A stretch of DNA of 64,000 nt from Phylloscopus collybita (lineage: Eukaryota > Chordata > Aves > Passeriformes > Phylloscopidae), in the NCBI GenBank assembly GCA_027886175.1, contig JAJNNQ010000006.1, positions 60,362,001 through 60,426,000 on the forward strand, read 5' to 3'. Below are positions 1 through 12,418 of the stretch, piece after piece (within the stretch, counting starts at the first letter, position 1; each line of letters starts with the position of its first letter). The position numbers and the translations under genes are program-made. The notes below the pieces were generated by a model that ran no database searches, was not told the origin of the DNA, and saw nothing but the letters and a program-made list of their open reading frames with translations.

Positions 1-1771
1 AAGGAACCTCCAATTAGGAGGGGGGAGTGGCTCTTTTTTCCACCCACTTTAATAATGTCAGACAAAAGTCAAACCACTGGATTTGCATTCCCCTCCCTCC
101 ACCAAACAAAAGGAAAAGATGCTACAGCTGGAGCTGCCCATCCCCTGCAATACCAGGAGCATGGGAATAAAGCCATATTCCAAAGTGGAACATAAATGAG
201 GGCTGTAAATTAGTTTATCCAGAGGAATATGAAATGTTTTGCAGAGATGAGATTTTTCTGCAGGTATTTTTCTTCTTCCTACAGATGGTCCTCAACAAGG
301 CCAATAACTCCATGTACAAAAACTCTTTCTGTTCCTTGTGGTTGGGAAAAGAACTTGAGAAATGCAAAGCCAAACATGCCCTGCTACAGAATTGCATTCA
401 TCACTTCAGAACTTCAGACCCAGAAGTCTCAAGGGAGCACAACCTTCCTACTTCTCCCTGAATTTCTGAGCCATAAAGGAAGAAGAATTACAGGAACACC
501 TAAAGCTGCCTCAAGTTTCCACAGAACGTGGCCAAACCACTCAATTTACAGATTTTTACTACAACCTTGATATTACACTACAGCTGATTATTCTTCCAAT
601 TTAGTGGTCACTACTCCTACTCTCATTTTTTTTGTTGTATTCTTTATTTACAAACTGGGCTCTGCTTCTCAGGGACTTGGCAAGGGAAGGGACTCAGGTG
701 CAGCCACCTGAACTTCTTCATTCAGGACTAGAGCTGGAAAAATCAAAATCCACCTTACTCAGACCACAACAAACAGAAATACTCTATATATTTCTGGAGA
801 GTCTGTGCAGCTGCTGTCCCATGTTTAAATGAAATAAAATGACTTCTCCAGCTCCGTTTTGGCAGAAGAGGGTTCTGGTGTTGCTCTCAAAGATTTAAAG
901 TTACTTATTTCAAGTATAACAACGTAGATGTTTGTTGCACTGGTACAGCAGTATCTTTAATCCTGAAAGTTTCCAAAATATTTTAATACATGGAGATAGG
1001 CACAGGTTTCGTCTCCCAAATTTAAAAAGAAAACAAACCAAAAACCACTACAAAATAACCAAACACACCCAATCACATCAAGTGTAACTGCTGGCTGGCT
1101 CTGGACAGACATGGTGCTAATTTGTAAGATTTTGGGTTAGTGGCTTTTTTTTTTTAGCCACATATAGGTTTGTGAGCATTTTTAAGGACTTTTGGACCTT
1201 CTCAAACACACTAGGAACTGCTATTTAAATGCTGCCCCTCTAGCAGCTCCCACTGACAACTGCAATGCCACAGCCTTTGCCTTTCATTACTCAGACTTGG
1301 ACTGGACAGACATAGCTGGGTCCTCTCAAACTGCTCTTCCAGCTCCTTTTAACTTGCAAAACACCACACCAGCTCCAGCTTTCTCCAGATGTGTCTGGAT
1401 AGAAGCACCAAGTTTAAAATCCTTGCTCAACACACTTCCAAATAGCAATTCCTATGAAGTTCATCAGCTTTGAAAACTGACTGTGCCCAGGTTCAGGCTC
1501 CAAGTCAAACCAGATGCATCCAACTCCACGGGAATAAACGGAATTATTTCATTAAAATCATTACTTTGAGGCTGAAGTCTCCCAGAAGCCACAGGTGATG
1601 CTGAGCTGGCTGCTGTGTTCCCAGAGCCCGCCCTGTCCCCAGCCCTTCTTGTGCCACACCTGGCCCTGCCCAGCCCTGTGAGTCAGGGCTGCAGCTCAGA
1701 AGCACCGAAACCCTCGCTGCTGCTGTGACTTCCCTGCTGACTCTGCACAGCTCCACAGCTGAACCTGACTG

Positions 1772-2285
1772 ACACTCCTGGAACCCCTGCCTTGGAAGGG
1801 ACCTGAAAGCTCCTCCAGTGCCACCCCTGCCGTGGCAGGGACACCTTTCACTGTCCCAGGCTGCTCCAAGCCCCAATGTCCAATCTGGCCTTGGGATCCA
1901 GGGGCAGCCACAGCTGCTCTGGGAAACCCATTCCAGCCTTTCCCCAACTTCCCAGGGAACAATTGCTCCCCAAGATCCCAGCCAGCCCTGCCCTCTGGCA
2001 CTGGGAAGCCATTCCCTGGGTCCTGTCCCCCCAGCCCTTTTCCCCAGTCCCTCTGCAGCTCTCCTGGAGCCCCTTCAGGCCCTGCAAGGGGCTCTGAGCT
2101 CTCCCTGCAGCTTCTCCTCTCCAGCCCCAGCTCCCCCAGCCCATCCCCAGAGCAGAGGGGCTCACACCATCTCGATGTCCCTCCTCTGGACTTGCTCCAG
2201 CAGCTCCACACCCTGATCCCGGGATCCCCAGAGCTGGAAGCAGCACTCCAGGTGGGATCTCACGAGAGCGGAGGGGGAGATTCAC
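1772..2285 (-). mobile_element. CR1 LINE, 3' fragment
   Basis: Antisense copy running from the 3' end (GCCACCCCTGCCGTGGCAGG) through about 500 bp of CR1 3' sequence to a block around CACTCCAGGTGGGATCTCAC. Confidence 0.9.
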
Positions 2286-2994
2286 CGCACATGAAAGACA
2301 TGAATAAATAAAGCTCCCACATTTCCCTCACATTGTTCACTCCGAGCCCTTCCATTTCTCAGCGCACACACCCTTGTCAGCTCCAAACGTTTTTCACTGA
2401 AGATGAAGCATCCCATGGTTGATATTTGTTAACTTCCCATCGTTCAGGATGGGTTCACGTTCCATCTGTAGCGCATTTGCCATGGCCTTATTCCCCGGTT
2501 AAGGAACCGCTGACCTAGAAAACTCTCATTGAAGAAGGAGATAAACTAAGGAACTTCAGGAAATTTTCATATCATCAGGGGATGGAGTCAAAACACCTTC
2601 TTCAGACTCACAATTCCAAGGTCTTGTTGCATTATCTTTTCAGCTTCCATCCATCCCTGCTGTTAAGCATAATATTAAAGCAAATCTTGGTATATCCCAA
2701 GGTATGCTGAGACACAGGCAGGGGGAGGTAATAAGCTGCAAATTCCTCTGGTTTAAGTGGTATTATAATCCATAAGAATAATTCAGGCATCCTACCCGAA
2801 TGATAAAAGCATGTGGATGCAAGAGAGAAAAGCCAGTACAGACACTGGGTGCAGATCAAGCAGCAAAAGCTTTACTGGGTACATTTATTTTCACACTGAA
2901 TAGAGATTTCATCAAATCACCCCCAAAAATACAGTTACTGGTAGCTCACGGGAGACTCCAGAGTATTTGTTCTCCAGATAAAGCCATTGTCTTT

Positions 2995-3025
<31 letters not shown>

Positions 3026-4214
3026 GGTCAGAATGTACTAATTATAATCTGATATGTACCCAGATTCCTTAGAATTTCCTCCAGGAATTCCTCATCAAGC
3101 CTTTATCCATGTGTGGATACCTCCAAAAAGAATTAGCATTTATAAACCTTCAATGACCAAAGAGCCATGATGCTCTTTCAAGTGAAATGACTGCCAATCA
3201 CCCCCAGAAGTTTATTATCTCCTGCTTATTAATATGGCAAACAATGATTTTCCGGGCTTCAGGGATCCAACAAGAGGTTGGATGTCCCCTGCCATGAGGT
3301 GACTCAATCCCAAATGAATCCTGGATGTGCAGTTCAGGCTCAGTGTGTAAATTTGGGATAACGTTGGCTTGAATCCCTTTTGGGGTACAGGCACTATGGA
3401 GAAGCCTGGAATTCACTTTGGATTATTCCCTGATGGCAGCTGTAAGACTGAAATCTAAGAGACATCTCTCAGTGACATAAAAGCCCAGGAAAAGTCTCTC
3501 TACCAGAACCCACTCACGTCCATTTGGCTTAACTCGACTTTTATGAGGAGAAATAAAAAAAAAAAAAAGTTGAACCTTTGGGACAACTTCACCAATTCCA
3601 GCACCCCAATGTGGAGCTGACACTGATCAGCCTGATGCTCTCCAAGAGACTTCTCATTTGTTCAAGAAGTAGATGCTGCACTAAATCTTTGACAAACTTA
3701 TCATTTAAGTATTTAGGTCACGGTAAGACTATACAATTTTATTTAATAACAGTATCTCTGCCAGCATCAGAAGTTGATAAGGCCTCACCAGAGAAGTTTG
3801 GTTTCCTGTAGTATTTTTTTTCTCTGATAAAAATTCCTAAAATTGTTTTAATAAGGCAGGTTGCAGGAAGGAAATGAGGACAAATTAAAAAAAAAAAAAA
3901 AAAAAAAGGAAAAGGCTTTTAAATCCAGGCCTTACAACCCTCCAAAGAGCACTCAGGATCGCCACGTCCAAGGTATCCAGGAAATAAAAAAGGCAAGAAA
4001 ACCTTTAGTGTCCCACTGAAGTTCACACTCCCAAGAATAGCTTGGGATGGATGGAAAGACTCCAAAACAAAGCCACTTTTTCAGCAGATCTTTACTTTTG
4101 TACTGATATGAGCTGGTGTATTCCATGGAATGATGTGCTGTGCTTTTTAGGAAAGACTGCTGGAAAAAGGGAACTTCTGTTGCTCCTGTTCCCATGCTGC
4201 GAAACAGCTCAACA

Positions 4215-4415
4215 AGAGGTTCCTGGGTGTGCTCTGACACATTCCAGGAGATGTCCAAGGAGGTTTGGAGTGCCCATCCCTGGAGGTGTCCCCTGGAGGT
4301 GGCACTCAGTGCTCTGGGCTGGGGACAAGGTGGGCACGGGGTACAGCTGGGACTGCCTGGGCTGGGAGAACTTTCCCAACCATTTTCCAAACGATTCTGT
4401 GATTCTCTGATCCAG
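4215..4415 (+). mobile_element. CR1 LINE, 3' fragment
   Basis: CCCATCCCTGGAGGTGTCCC through GATTCTGTGATTCTCTGA, the typical CR1 3' terminus. Confidence 0.85.
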
Positions 4416-7159
4416 CAGCCAAGGCCTGGAACTTGCTCTTTTTTGCTCAGACTTTTTTTGTCTGAAATACCTGATGGACAGTCAACCCAAAGCAACTGAG
4501 GGAAAAGAGAAATTTGGCTTCAGGAAAAGTGCCATGGAATGCCAAAGAAGGGGATGGAGGGGGGAAGACAAGCAGCAAACACCACAGCAGCTACAGAATT
4601 CTGTGCCTAAGGAACCTCAGCTACTCCTGGAATCGGGCAGTGCCACGTTGTTCAGCACGAGACAATGAAAAAAACCACTCAGAAACCAAGCAGGATGGAC
4701 AGAGTTCACTGGAAAACTACTCAAAGGGATTAAGAAAATTAAGAAAGAAAATCGTCAGACAAGCTGCAAGTCACCAGAGATACAGCATTTATGAGTAGTA
4801 ATTTTATTTACTAACTAAGAGAGAAGCACTGAACATCTCTGAAGACAACCATTGTAATCCACACTCTCACTCATGGTTATTATCATATAAGAATTCCCAA
4901 GGTGTTGCCAATCCCATTTGGCATGGAGAAAGCCCAGGTCTTGCTGGGTACTTCCCGTGCTCCTGCCCTCAGTCCACCCAAAAAACTCAAAGGGGAATGG
5001 AGAGAAGAATTTTCACTGCTTTTTTCCTGCTATAAAAGAGGGTTGTGCCAAATCTTCCAGTTTTCTTTGAAATCGCTTTGGATTGTTAAAATATGGATGG
5101 ACATTCAAATGGAGGGATTCAGATATGAAAGCATGAGCACTTCTGTCTGCTTTCCCAACTAACAGGTAAATAACCATCAACAAGACTTAAATCATTTGGG
5201 CTGCAATATTGTTTATCTGAATGGATGTGAAACTGGTCACCTATTTAAATGGACAAGCAAGCATGGAATTTCCAAAAGAGTTTGGGTTGGTTTTTAACGT
5301 AACTGGCCCAGCTGGTGGTTGTGTGAGATAGAAACATTTTTTATGTCTCCTTCATAGAGCAGGAAGAAGAAAATGAAGCATTTTCACTCCACAATTCAGC
5401 ATCTGGTATCAGGAGGTTCTGCTCACAGCCTATACAGTGAAAATACCTTTTCTTAGAAGTTAACTTTGGGAACCTCATCTTTCAGTTTGTCCAAAAAGGA
5501 AAAACGTATTTTGTGTCTGCACATCTATCTTAAGACAATACAGAATTCAAGTGAAAATTCAAAAGTGCATGAGACAGAGAAGAAACCTCTATGTTGTCTT
5601 GGTTTGTGGTACTTTTGGGGGGAATGCACAGAAAATTAAAACCTTGGGGTTTCTGAAGAGGTTTTAGAGTCTATAACGGGGATTTTTTTTTCCCATTGGG
5701 CAAGAGAAAGGAGAAAGAACAAACAACTGGACAAATTACAGTAAGAGAGGTGCTGGCAATGACTGAGGAGAAAAGGGGCACAAGCAGAAGTTAGAAAACT
5801 GTTAAAAAGGTGAGGAAAAACTCGAGGAGGAGCAGAAAAGAAAAGAGAGCAAGAAGAGAAGCATCAGGAGAGTCAGAGCCAGAGATCATTCCCAAGCTAA
5901 GGCTGTGCACACACAGGGCAGCAGCCGAGCGGGAATGCCGAGCTGAGGGCTCCGGAGTTTGAGACGGCAAAAAGTCAGAGAGGCAGAGCGAGGACGGGAC
6001 AGAGATGATTTACTACAGGAGGGGTGGCAAGAACTCCTGGGAATGATATTCTCCATGAAGTGCCAGTGCTACCAGGGCCAGTTACCCAAGCCCTGCCCAC
6101 CCACACAGCCCATTCCACCATCCCCGCGCTGCTCCGGGCCCGAGCTGCTGCAGCGTAACCCGATCCCCGCCCCCACACACACACACCCCAACGTAAAAAT
6201 ACAAAATTATCTATTTCAGCCAACTCACTCGGCAAGCCTGATTCACGGCTTGGGCTGACAAACAGCTGTGCCAGCACAAAGCAGGTGGGAGCAGGCAGCC
6301 CCAAGGGAGGGAAAGGGAGCTGCTCAAGGGGTCACTGCCTTCAAAGATCTCCTGGTTGCACTCTTTGCCTCGGAACAACTCTGCCAACGATTTCCCTCCA
6401 AGTGCTTCCACCATCTACAGCCCGTGCAGGAACTTCCCAGCAGCTTTGCCAGCACTTGTAACATCATCAGGTTAATGCTGGCCCTCGCCCCTCGTAGATG
6501 AAACGCAAAACCAATTCTTTCTTTTCATCTTGATGTTCTTTTGTATCGATTATTTCAGATTGGGCATAGGCGCAGCTTTGGGGAGAGCAAGGTCATTTTC
6601 AGCAGCCCCAGGAAAACACGGACAGATCTGGGTGAGCGGAATGAAAAAGGGGGAGAAAAATCAATCTTGCTTGAGATTTTCTCTGAATATCCTGTCCTTG
6701 CTGTGCTGCCCTTCAGCATCCTTCTCAGCACTGGAATTATGTCCTAGCCTATGGCCTTATCTCATTCAAGAAGACTGATCTGGATGAAAGAGAGATAAAC
6801 AAGTCTTCTCGAATTTCCCCCCAAATTTAAGCCAGAGAAGACCAACAATTCCAATCTTTATTCCCCAGCTCCAGTTACTCTGCTTCCCTCCACTGCCAGC
6901 ACTACCAGCAGTGTCTCAGGACTCTCTCACAAGTTTGGTCAGCTGAAACTAGAACACATTACTTTTAAAGAATTTTATTTAAGACATTTAACCGTTTTTC
7001 CCTCTAAAATGCAAGCAAACTCAAGCACAGAAAAGGTTGGGTCACACACCCAGCGGACAGTGGCACAGGTAACTCTCTGTTCCCCAAAGTGGTCACTCCT
7101 TAAGGCTCAGAAACTCAGCCCCACCAGAAAGGTTGGAGCTTTGGGGCTGATAAGATGGA

Positions 7160-8098
7160 GCTGTGGATGTCCCATCCCTGGAAGTGTCCAAGGGCAGGCT
7201 GGATGGGGCATGGAACAACCTGGAAAGCTGTCCCTGCCCAGGGCAGGGAGTTGGGATGAGACAATCTTTGAGGTCCCCTTCCAACCCAAACCATTCCATA
7301 ATTCCATGTTCCGGTCACACAAAGTGGGCAAATCCCATAAATGCCTCCTTCCCCTTCCATATGAAAGAAGTTGTATAAATGTCATAGCCATTGAAATTCA
7401 CGTTTATATTCATTGCACAGATGCTTCTCATGTGCACCAGAGGAGGAGAGCACACAGAAAACAATCTACCCAGTCAATCCAGCTACCCCAAAATGACACC
7501 ATTTAATGAAATACCCCGTCACTTCTCCCAAAATTGAGGCATGCGGATCAAATGGGAGAAAAGGCTGCAAATTAAAAATCAGCATTTTTTTAAGACAAAC
7601 TCGGTTTGGGGAAAAAACGAGTTCAAACCCTAATTCCCCCAAATTTCCAAGCCATTCCTAAATTCCTTGAGCAGACCTCTATGTGGATGTGCTGAGTCAC
7701 TCTCCAACCTTAAGAGGCTGCTTCTCCAAGTTACAGAGCACTCAGAATACAAACTCCAGGCAAATGAAACTGCAAATGCAAAGAGCATCCTGCTATTAAA
7801 GCATCAGAAATCCTTCGGCTCAGCTCCACCCGCTGCGTCACCCGGGGACTTTGGGCACTCACCAGGTGAGCAAGAGAAATTCAGGTTGGATATTTGGAAA
7901 AAGTTTTTTTATGGAAAGAGTGATAAAGTACTGGAAAGGTCTGCCTGGGGAGGTGGTGGAGTCACCATCCCTGGATGTGTTTAAAAAGCCTGGATGTGGC
8001 ACTGGGTGCCGTGGTTTAGTTGAGGTGTCAGGGTTGGGTGGGACCCAGTGATCTTGGAGGTCTCTTCCAACCCAGGGATTCTGTGATTCTGGGACTCT
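7160..8098 (+). mobile_element. Two CR1 3' fragments
   Basis: One at 7160-7312 ending CCAACCCAAACCATTCC, another at 7864-8098 ending AACCCAGGGATTCTGTGATT. The DNA between them is not CR1. Confidence 0.85.
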
Positions 8099-9364
8099 GG
8101 GCTGTCATCCAGTAACTTTGAGGTGTCACCCAGTGACTTTGGGCACCCACTGGGTACCCTGACCTGTCACTTCACCTTTTTGCTTTCACTCCCTTGCTGG
8201 AGAGCAGCTCAGGGAGTTCTTTATCTCGTGCTGTGTGCATGGAAAGCACACAGAGCTCTCCAAGATGCCCCAAATCCCTGAATTCCCTCTCTTCATCCCA
8301 AAAAACAGGAGCTCGGTGCCTTAGGTCAGGCTGTCAATAGGATACAGAAAGTTTGGGTGGATGGTTTTTTTCTGTGTGGTAGATCCCAATCACTGAAAAA
8401 CTTTTCCATGGGTAATACTGGAAAAATCCATTAGAATTTACTTGATTCAGACACTAAAATGTGGCACGAGAAAATCCCAAACCCAAAACCAAGAGCAGAG
8501 TCTGGATAGTGATCAGTTACTAACCTTCACTTTAAAAAAAAATAAATTTATATATTTACTATATGATCAAAGATAGTTCAGACCACCAAAAGCAAGAGCC
8601 AATTCTCCCATTTTTGTCAGTGCTTGAATGCTGGACTTGGTTTGGAAATTTTTATGGAAATAATGAATAAAGTCAAGTGTAATTCCACTGAGAGAGTCAA
8701 GACTGAAATGCTGGGAGGAACACTGTGCTTCCAACCTATGGAATATAATCCAGACCTGTTTTCTCAACTACATCAAGGAAGCTTATGTATTTGGCACTGT
8801 CAGATTGGGGGTTCAAAGGTTGCAGAACACACACAATGACTAACACAAAACTCAGAAATTGCATTCTGGGCCCACTCTGTGACTGCTAAAAATGTATCTC
8901 GAGCTTCAGCCTCACCTCAAACCACAAAAATCATGCAAAGATGAAAGTTAAGATTTGGTTTTTAAAGTAGCAGTGGTCCAGAGGAAGAAAATAACAGCAA
9001 AGCAGTTAAAGAAATCTGTATCAGAAAATACCCAGGGATTTTTTTTTTCCACTATGGAAGTCTGAACATCAAATTCTTCATCGCATATTCAAAGTCTTGT
9101 ATAAAAATAATCACACTTTCTCGTATTTCAAAAAAAATTAGGTAGGAATTACAAGACTCAAAAACTTAACTAAAGAGTGAGGCCAACACTTCCAAAATAC
9201 TGGGTTATGTAGGCCTAGGATTATACTTCTGAGGTAGAAAAAAATAGTGATAAATACTTAAAAAATGAGGAATGACATGAGGAAGGTCAGTTAAGTCCCC
9301 CCTCTCTCTCAGCAGACTTTGGAAATACACATTAAAGGACAGCAAATATAAGCTGAGGAAATCT

Positions 9365-9437
9365 CTGTCACACACACACACACACACAAAATTATTGGCT
9401 AATCTCAATCAAAACATGTTCCTGATTTAAAAAAAAG

Positions 9438-9476
<39 letters not shown>
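9365..9476. repeat. CA repeat and long poly(A)
   Basis: A (CA)n run at 9371-9388 and, 38 bp further, an almost pure A tract at 9427-9476. Confidence 0.95.
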
Positions 9477-9477
<1 letters not shown>

Positions 9478-10380
9478 CAACAAACTGGAAGTTGTTACAC
9501 TGGACAGAAAAGGGGAATAAAAGAAAGGAAAAAAAACCCAGACAGAAAACCCCCTGTGCCTCAGCAGGTGAGCCTACCCTGAACTTCTCAGCACCAGGAG
9601 GAGATTTTATGACACGAACCACGCCGGTGTGCTCTTCCCTTTATTTTCAGACTTTTTTAGAAGCACTTGGAGCTGCCTGAGGTTGGGTTTTGTGCCGAGG
9701 ATCCCAAGCCCCAGCCCCTGCCCTGCCAGTCCCCACACAATCAGGGCCCAGGCTGCCCAGAGGTCACTGCTCATCTCCCTTTGGTGCTCCCAAGCCCGAG
9801 CACCACGTGCGGGCGCTGGCAGCGCGGCCGGAGCCCTGGGAGAAATGTCACTTTGTCACAGGGGACATTCCTCCCTCCACACACCCAACACGGGCCTCGG
9901 GGTGGGCCTGGGCCACTCCATCTTTTACATTTCACTTCACTCTAACAGCAGTTCAACTGAAACAGGTTTTTAAGTAAATCTGTTCGATTTCAGTGGCATT
10001 TTCAGAAGTTTTGGAGGAGGGGGTGATTTCAAGAGGCAACCCTGGGACTTTGTGAACTGTAAGGAGAACTTGTTTTCTCATTTCTTGAAATAACTGGCTG
10101 CTGATTAAGAACATCCAGCAGAAAATCAGAATTAAATACTTGCTTTCTGCAGGTGTAATACAACCATTATACAATAGTTACACAACTCTTTTTCTTTGCA
10201 TAACAAGAAGAGGAAAAAAGTGGGTTTTTTAAACCAGGCTTCAGAAGAGAGAACTTGATAACGCCACAATGTGGCCAACTGGTTCTCTTTGCTTTACTGG
10301 ACTTCTGCAATAAATTAAATGAGAATATTCTAGCAAAAACTTGGCTTTGGGTTTACTGGAGGGGTTTACTTTGGGTTTAC

Positions 10381-10433
10381 TTTGGAGGTTCTACCCAGTG
10401 CCCATTTACTTGGCACTGGGTAGAACCTCCAAA
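10381..10433. repeat. Perfect 22-bp hairpin with 9-base loop
   Basis: 10381-10402 and 10412-10433 are exact reverse complements; the loop is CATTTACTT. Just upstream a short direct repeat, TTTGGGTTTAC, occurs in tandem. No ORF, CR1 or terminator function explains it. Confidence 0.92.
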
Positions 10434-11565
10434 CCCACTTTTAGAAATCTGTGTCTAACTCTAATGGTTCCTTACAGGAGAAAAAGCATTTCTGGTGCCC
10501 ATCACATGGAGCAAAGTCTTCTGGACTCCAGAATGAGACCCAAAGCAGTCAGAGTTGTCAACAAGCACCAAGGAAGGCAGTGCAGAGCCTGAGCTCCATC
10601 TGTCTTCACCTGTGCTCCTGGATTTCTCAAGGTTTCAACACCAAGCTCATAAAGTTTTAAAATGTCCATGCTGTGAACATGACTCTGGTTAATTTGACTC
10701 CACAGAGATACAGAAATGAATGTTGTGATGGGCCAGAGGCTCACATGGACACTGCACTGAGATCCTGGAAAATGCACAGCTCAGAACATCCCCAGACCAA
10801 CCCTGCAAGGACAAAGGATCAACCTTCCTGCAGGGCCACATCAGAGAAATTATTTCCATTCACACCTCCACATCATGAGTTTTAGACCTTCCATCATTAA
10901 GCTTTTGTACAGCAGACTATCAAATTACAACAATTAACATAACTCACAACCTTTTTATTTACAGAAGAAAACCCAAACCACAAACACACGGATTCCCCCA
11001 ATTCTGTAGAGCAGCACATGAGGAATGGACAGGGATCTCCCAAGTCAGGGAATTTGACAACAGAAAGAAATAATACTTACTCCAGGTTGTAAATACAAAC
11101 CAAAACAGAACTGAGATCCCAAGAAAGGTCTCTGATTAATGCAACACCAACTCAAGCAATTCTTAAAATCCTTAAAAGTCCTTATAAAAACTTTACCTGT
11201 GTAACACAGTCTCTTATACCCTTTGCACTCAGACTTCAACTGACTCGTTTGTGACGCTGTCTCTAGTAGAGATAGTCCACAAAAGACATCAATTCACTTC
11301 AAATTTAAGTTTTATAATTAAGTTTATAACTAAGCTTTATAATTAATAAATATATACTAAGCTTCTTAAAAATAATAAACCACTACAGAAAGTTTGAGGA
11401 GCTACAAGAGCCATTCCAAGTGAAGCTGGAGCAACTGGGTAGTTGCAGGATAGTTACTACTACCCAGAGTTGCACCTACTACTGCCTCTGATTTCAGGGC
11501 AAAGATCCAGGAAAGTTTGGAGCCTTTGGGCAGAGCTTGACTTCAGCAAAAGTTTAAAAACACTG

Positions 11566-12418
11566 TCAGGGACAGGGACAGTGGGACCCACGGCACACTC
11601 AGCAGGTGACAAGACACGGAGCTGTGGGGACAGACACAGAGGAGGGCTGGCACCCAGAGGGAGCCAGACAGGCTGGAGAGGTGGGGCTGTGAGAACCTCA
11701 GGCAGTTCAGCAAGGCCAAGAGCCAAGGTCCTGCACCTGGGATGGGGAATCCCAACCACAAACCGGGCTGGGTGGGGAATGGATGGAGAGCAGCCCTGCG
11801 GAGGAGGACTGGGGGTGTTGGTTGGTGAGAAGCTCGGTGTGTTCTTAGCCCAGAACCCCCCCTGCCCTGGGCTGGGAAAGGGGGAATTCTGCCCCTGTGC
11901 CCCCTCAGGTGAGAGCCCCACCTGCAGAGCTGCCCCAGCCCTGGGGCCCAGCCCAGGGAGAGAGCCCAGAGGAGGCAGCAGGATGAGCAGAGGGATGGAG
12001 CAGCTCTGCTGGGAGGAAAGGCTGGCACAGCTGGGATTGTTCAGCTTGGAGAGGAGAAGCTTTGGGCTGAGCTCAGGGTGGCCTTGCAGGGCCTGAAGGA
12101 GCCCCAGGAAAGCTGGAGAGAGACAATTGCCAAGGGCTGGAGGGACAGCACCCAGGGAATGGCTTCCCAGTGCCAGAGGGCAGGGCTGGCTGGGATCTTG
12201 GGAATCAGGAATTGTTCCCTGGCAGGGTGGGCAGGGGCTGGGATAGAATTCCCAGAGCAGCTGTGGCTGCCCCTGGATCCCTGGCAGTGCCCAAGGCCAG
12301 GCTGGACACTGGGGCTGGGAGCAGCCTGGGACAGTGGGAGGTGTCCCTACCATGGCAGGGGTGGCACTGGATGGGCTTTGAGGCCCCTTCCCACCCAAAT
12401 CACCCTGGGATTCCATGA
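11566..12418 (+). mobile_element. CR1 LINE, longest copy in window
   Basis: About 850 bp of CR1 3' sequence from GACAGGGACAGTGGGACCCA to a degraded 3' terminus ATCACCCTGGGATTCC. Long ORFs read on both strands are repeat artefacts; no intact reverse transcriptase is present. Confidence 0.85.
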
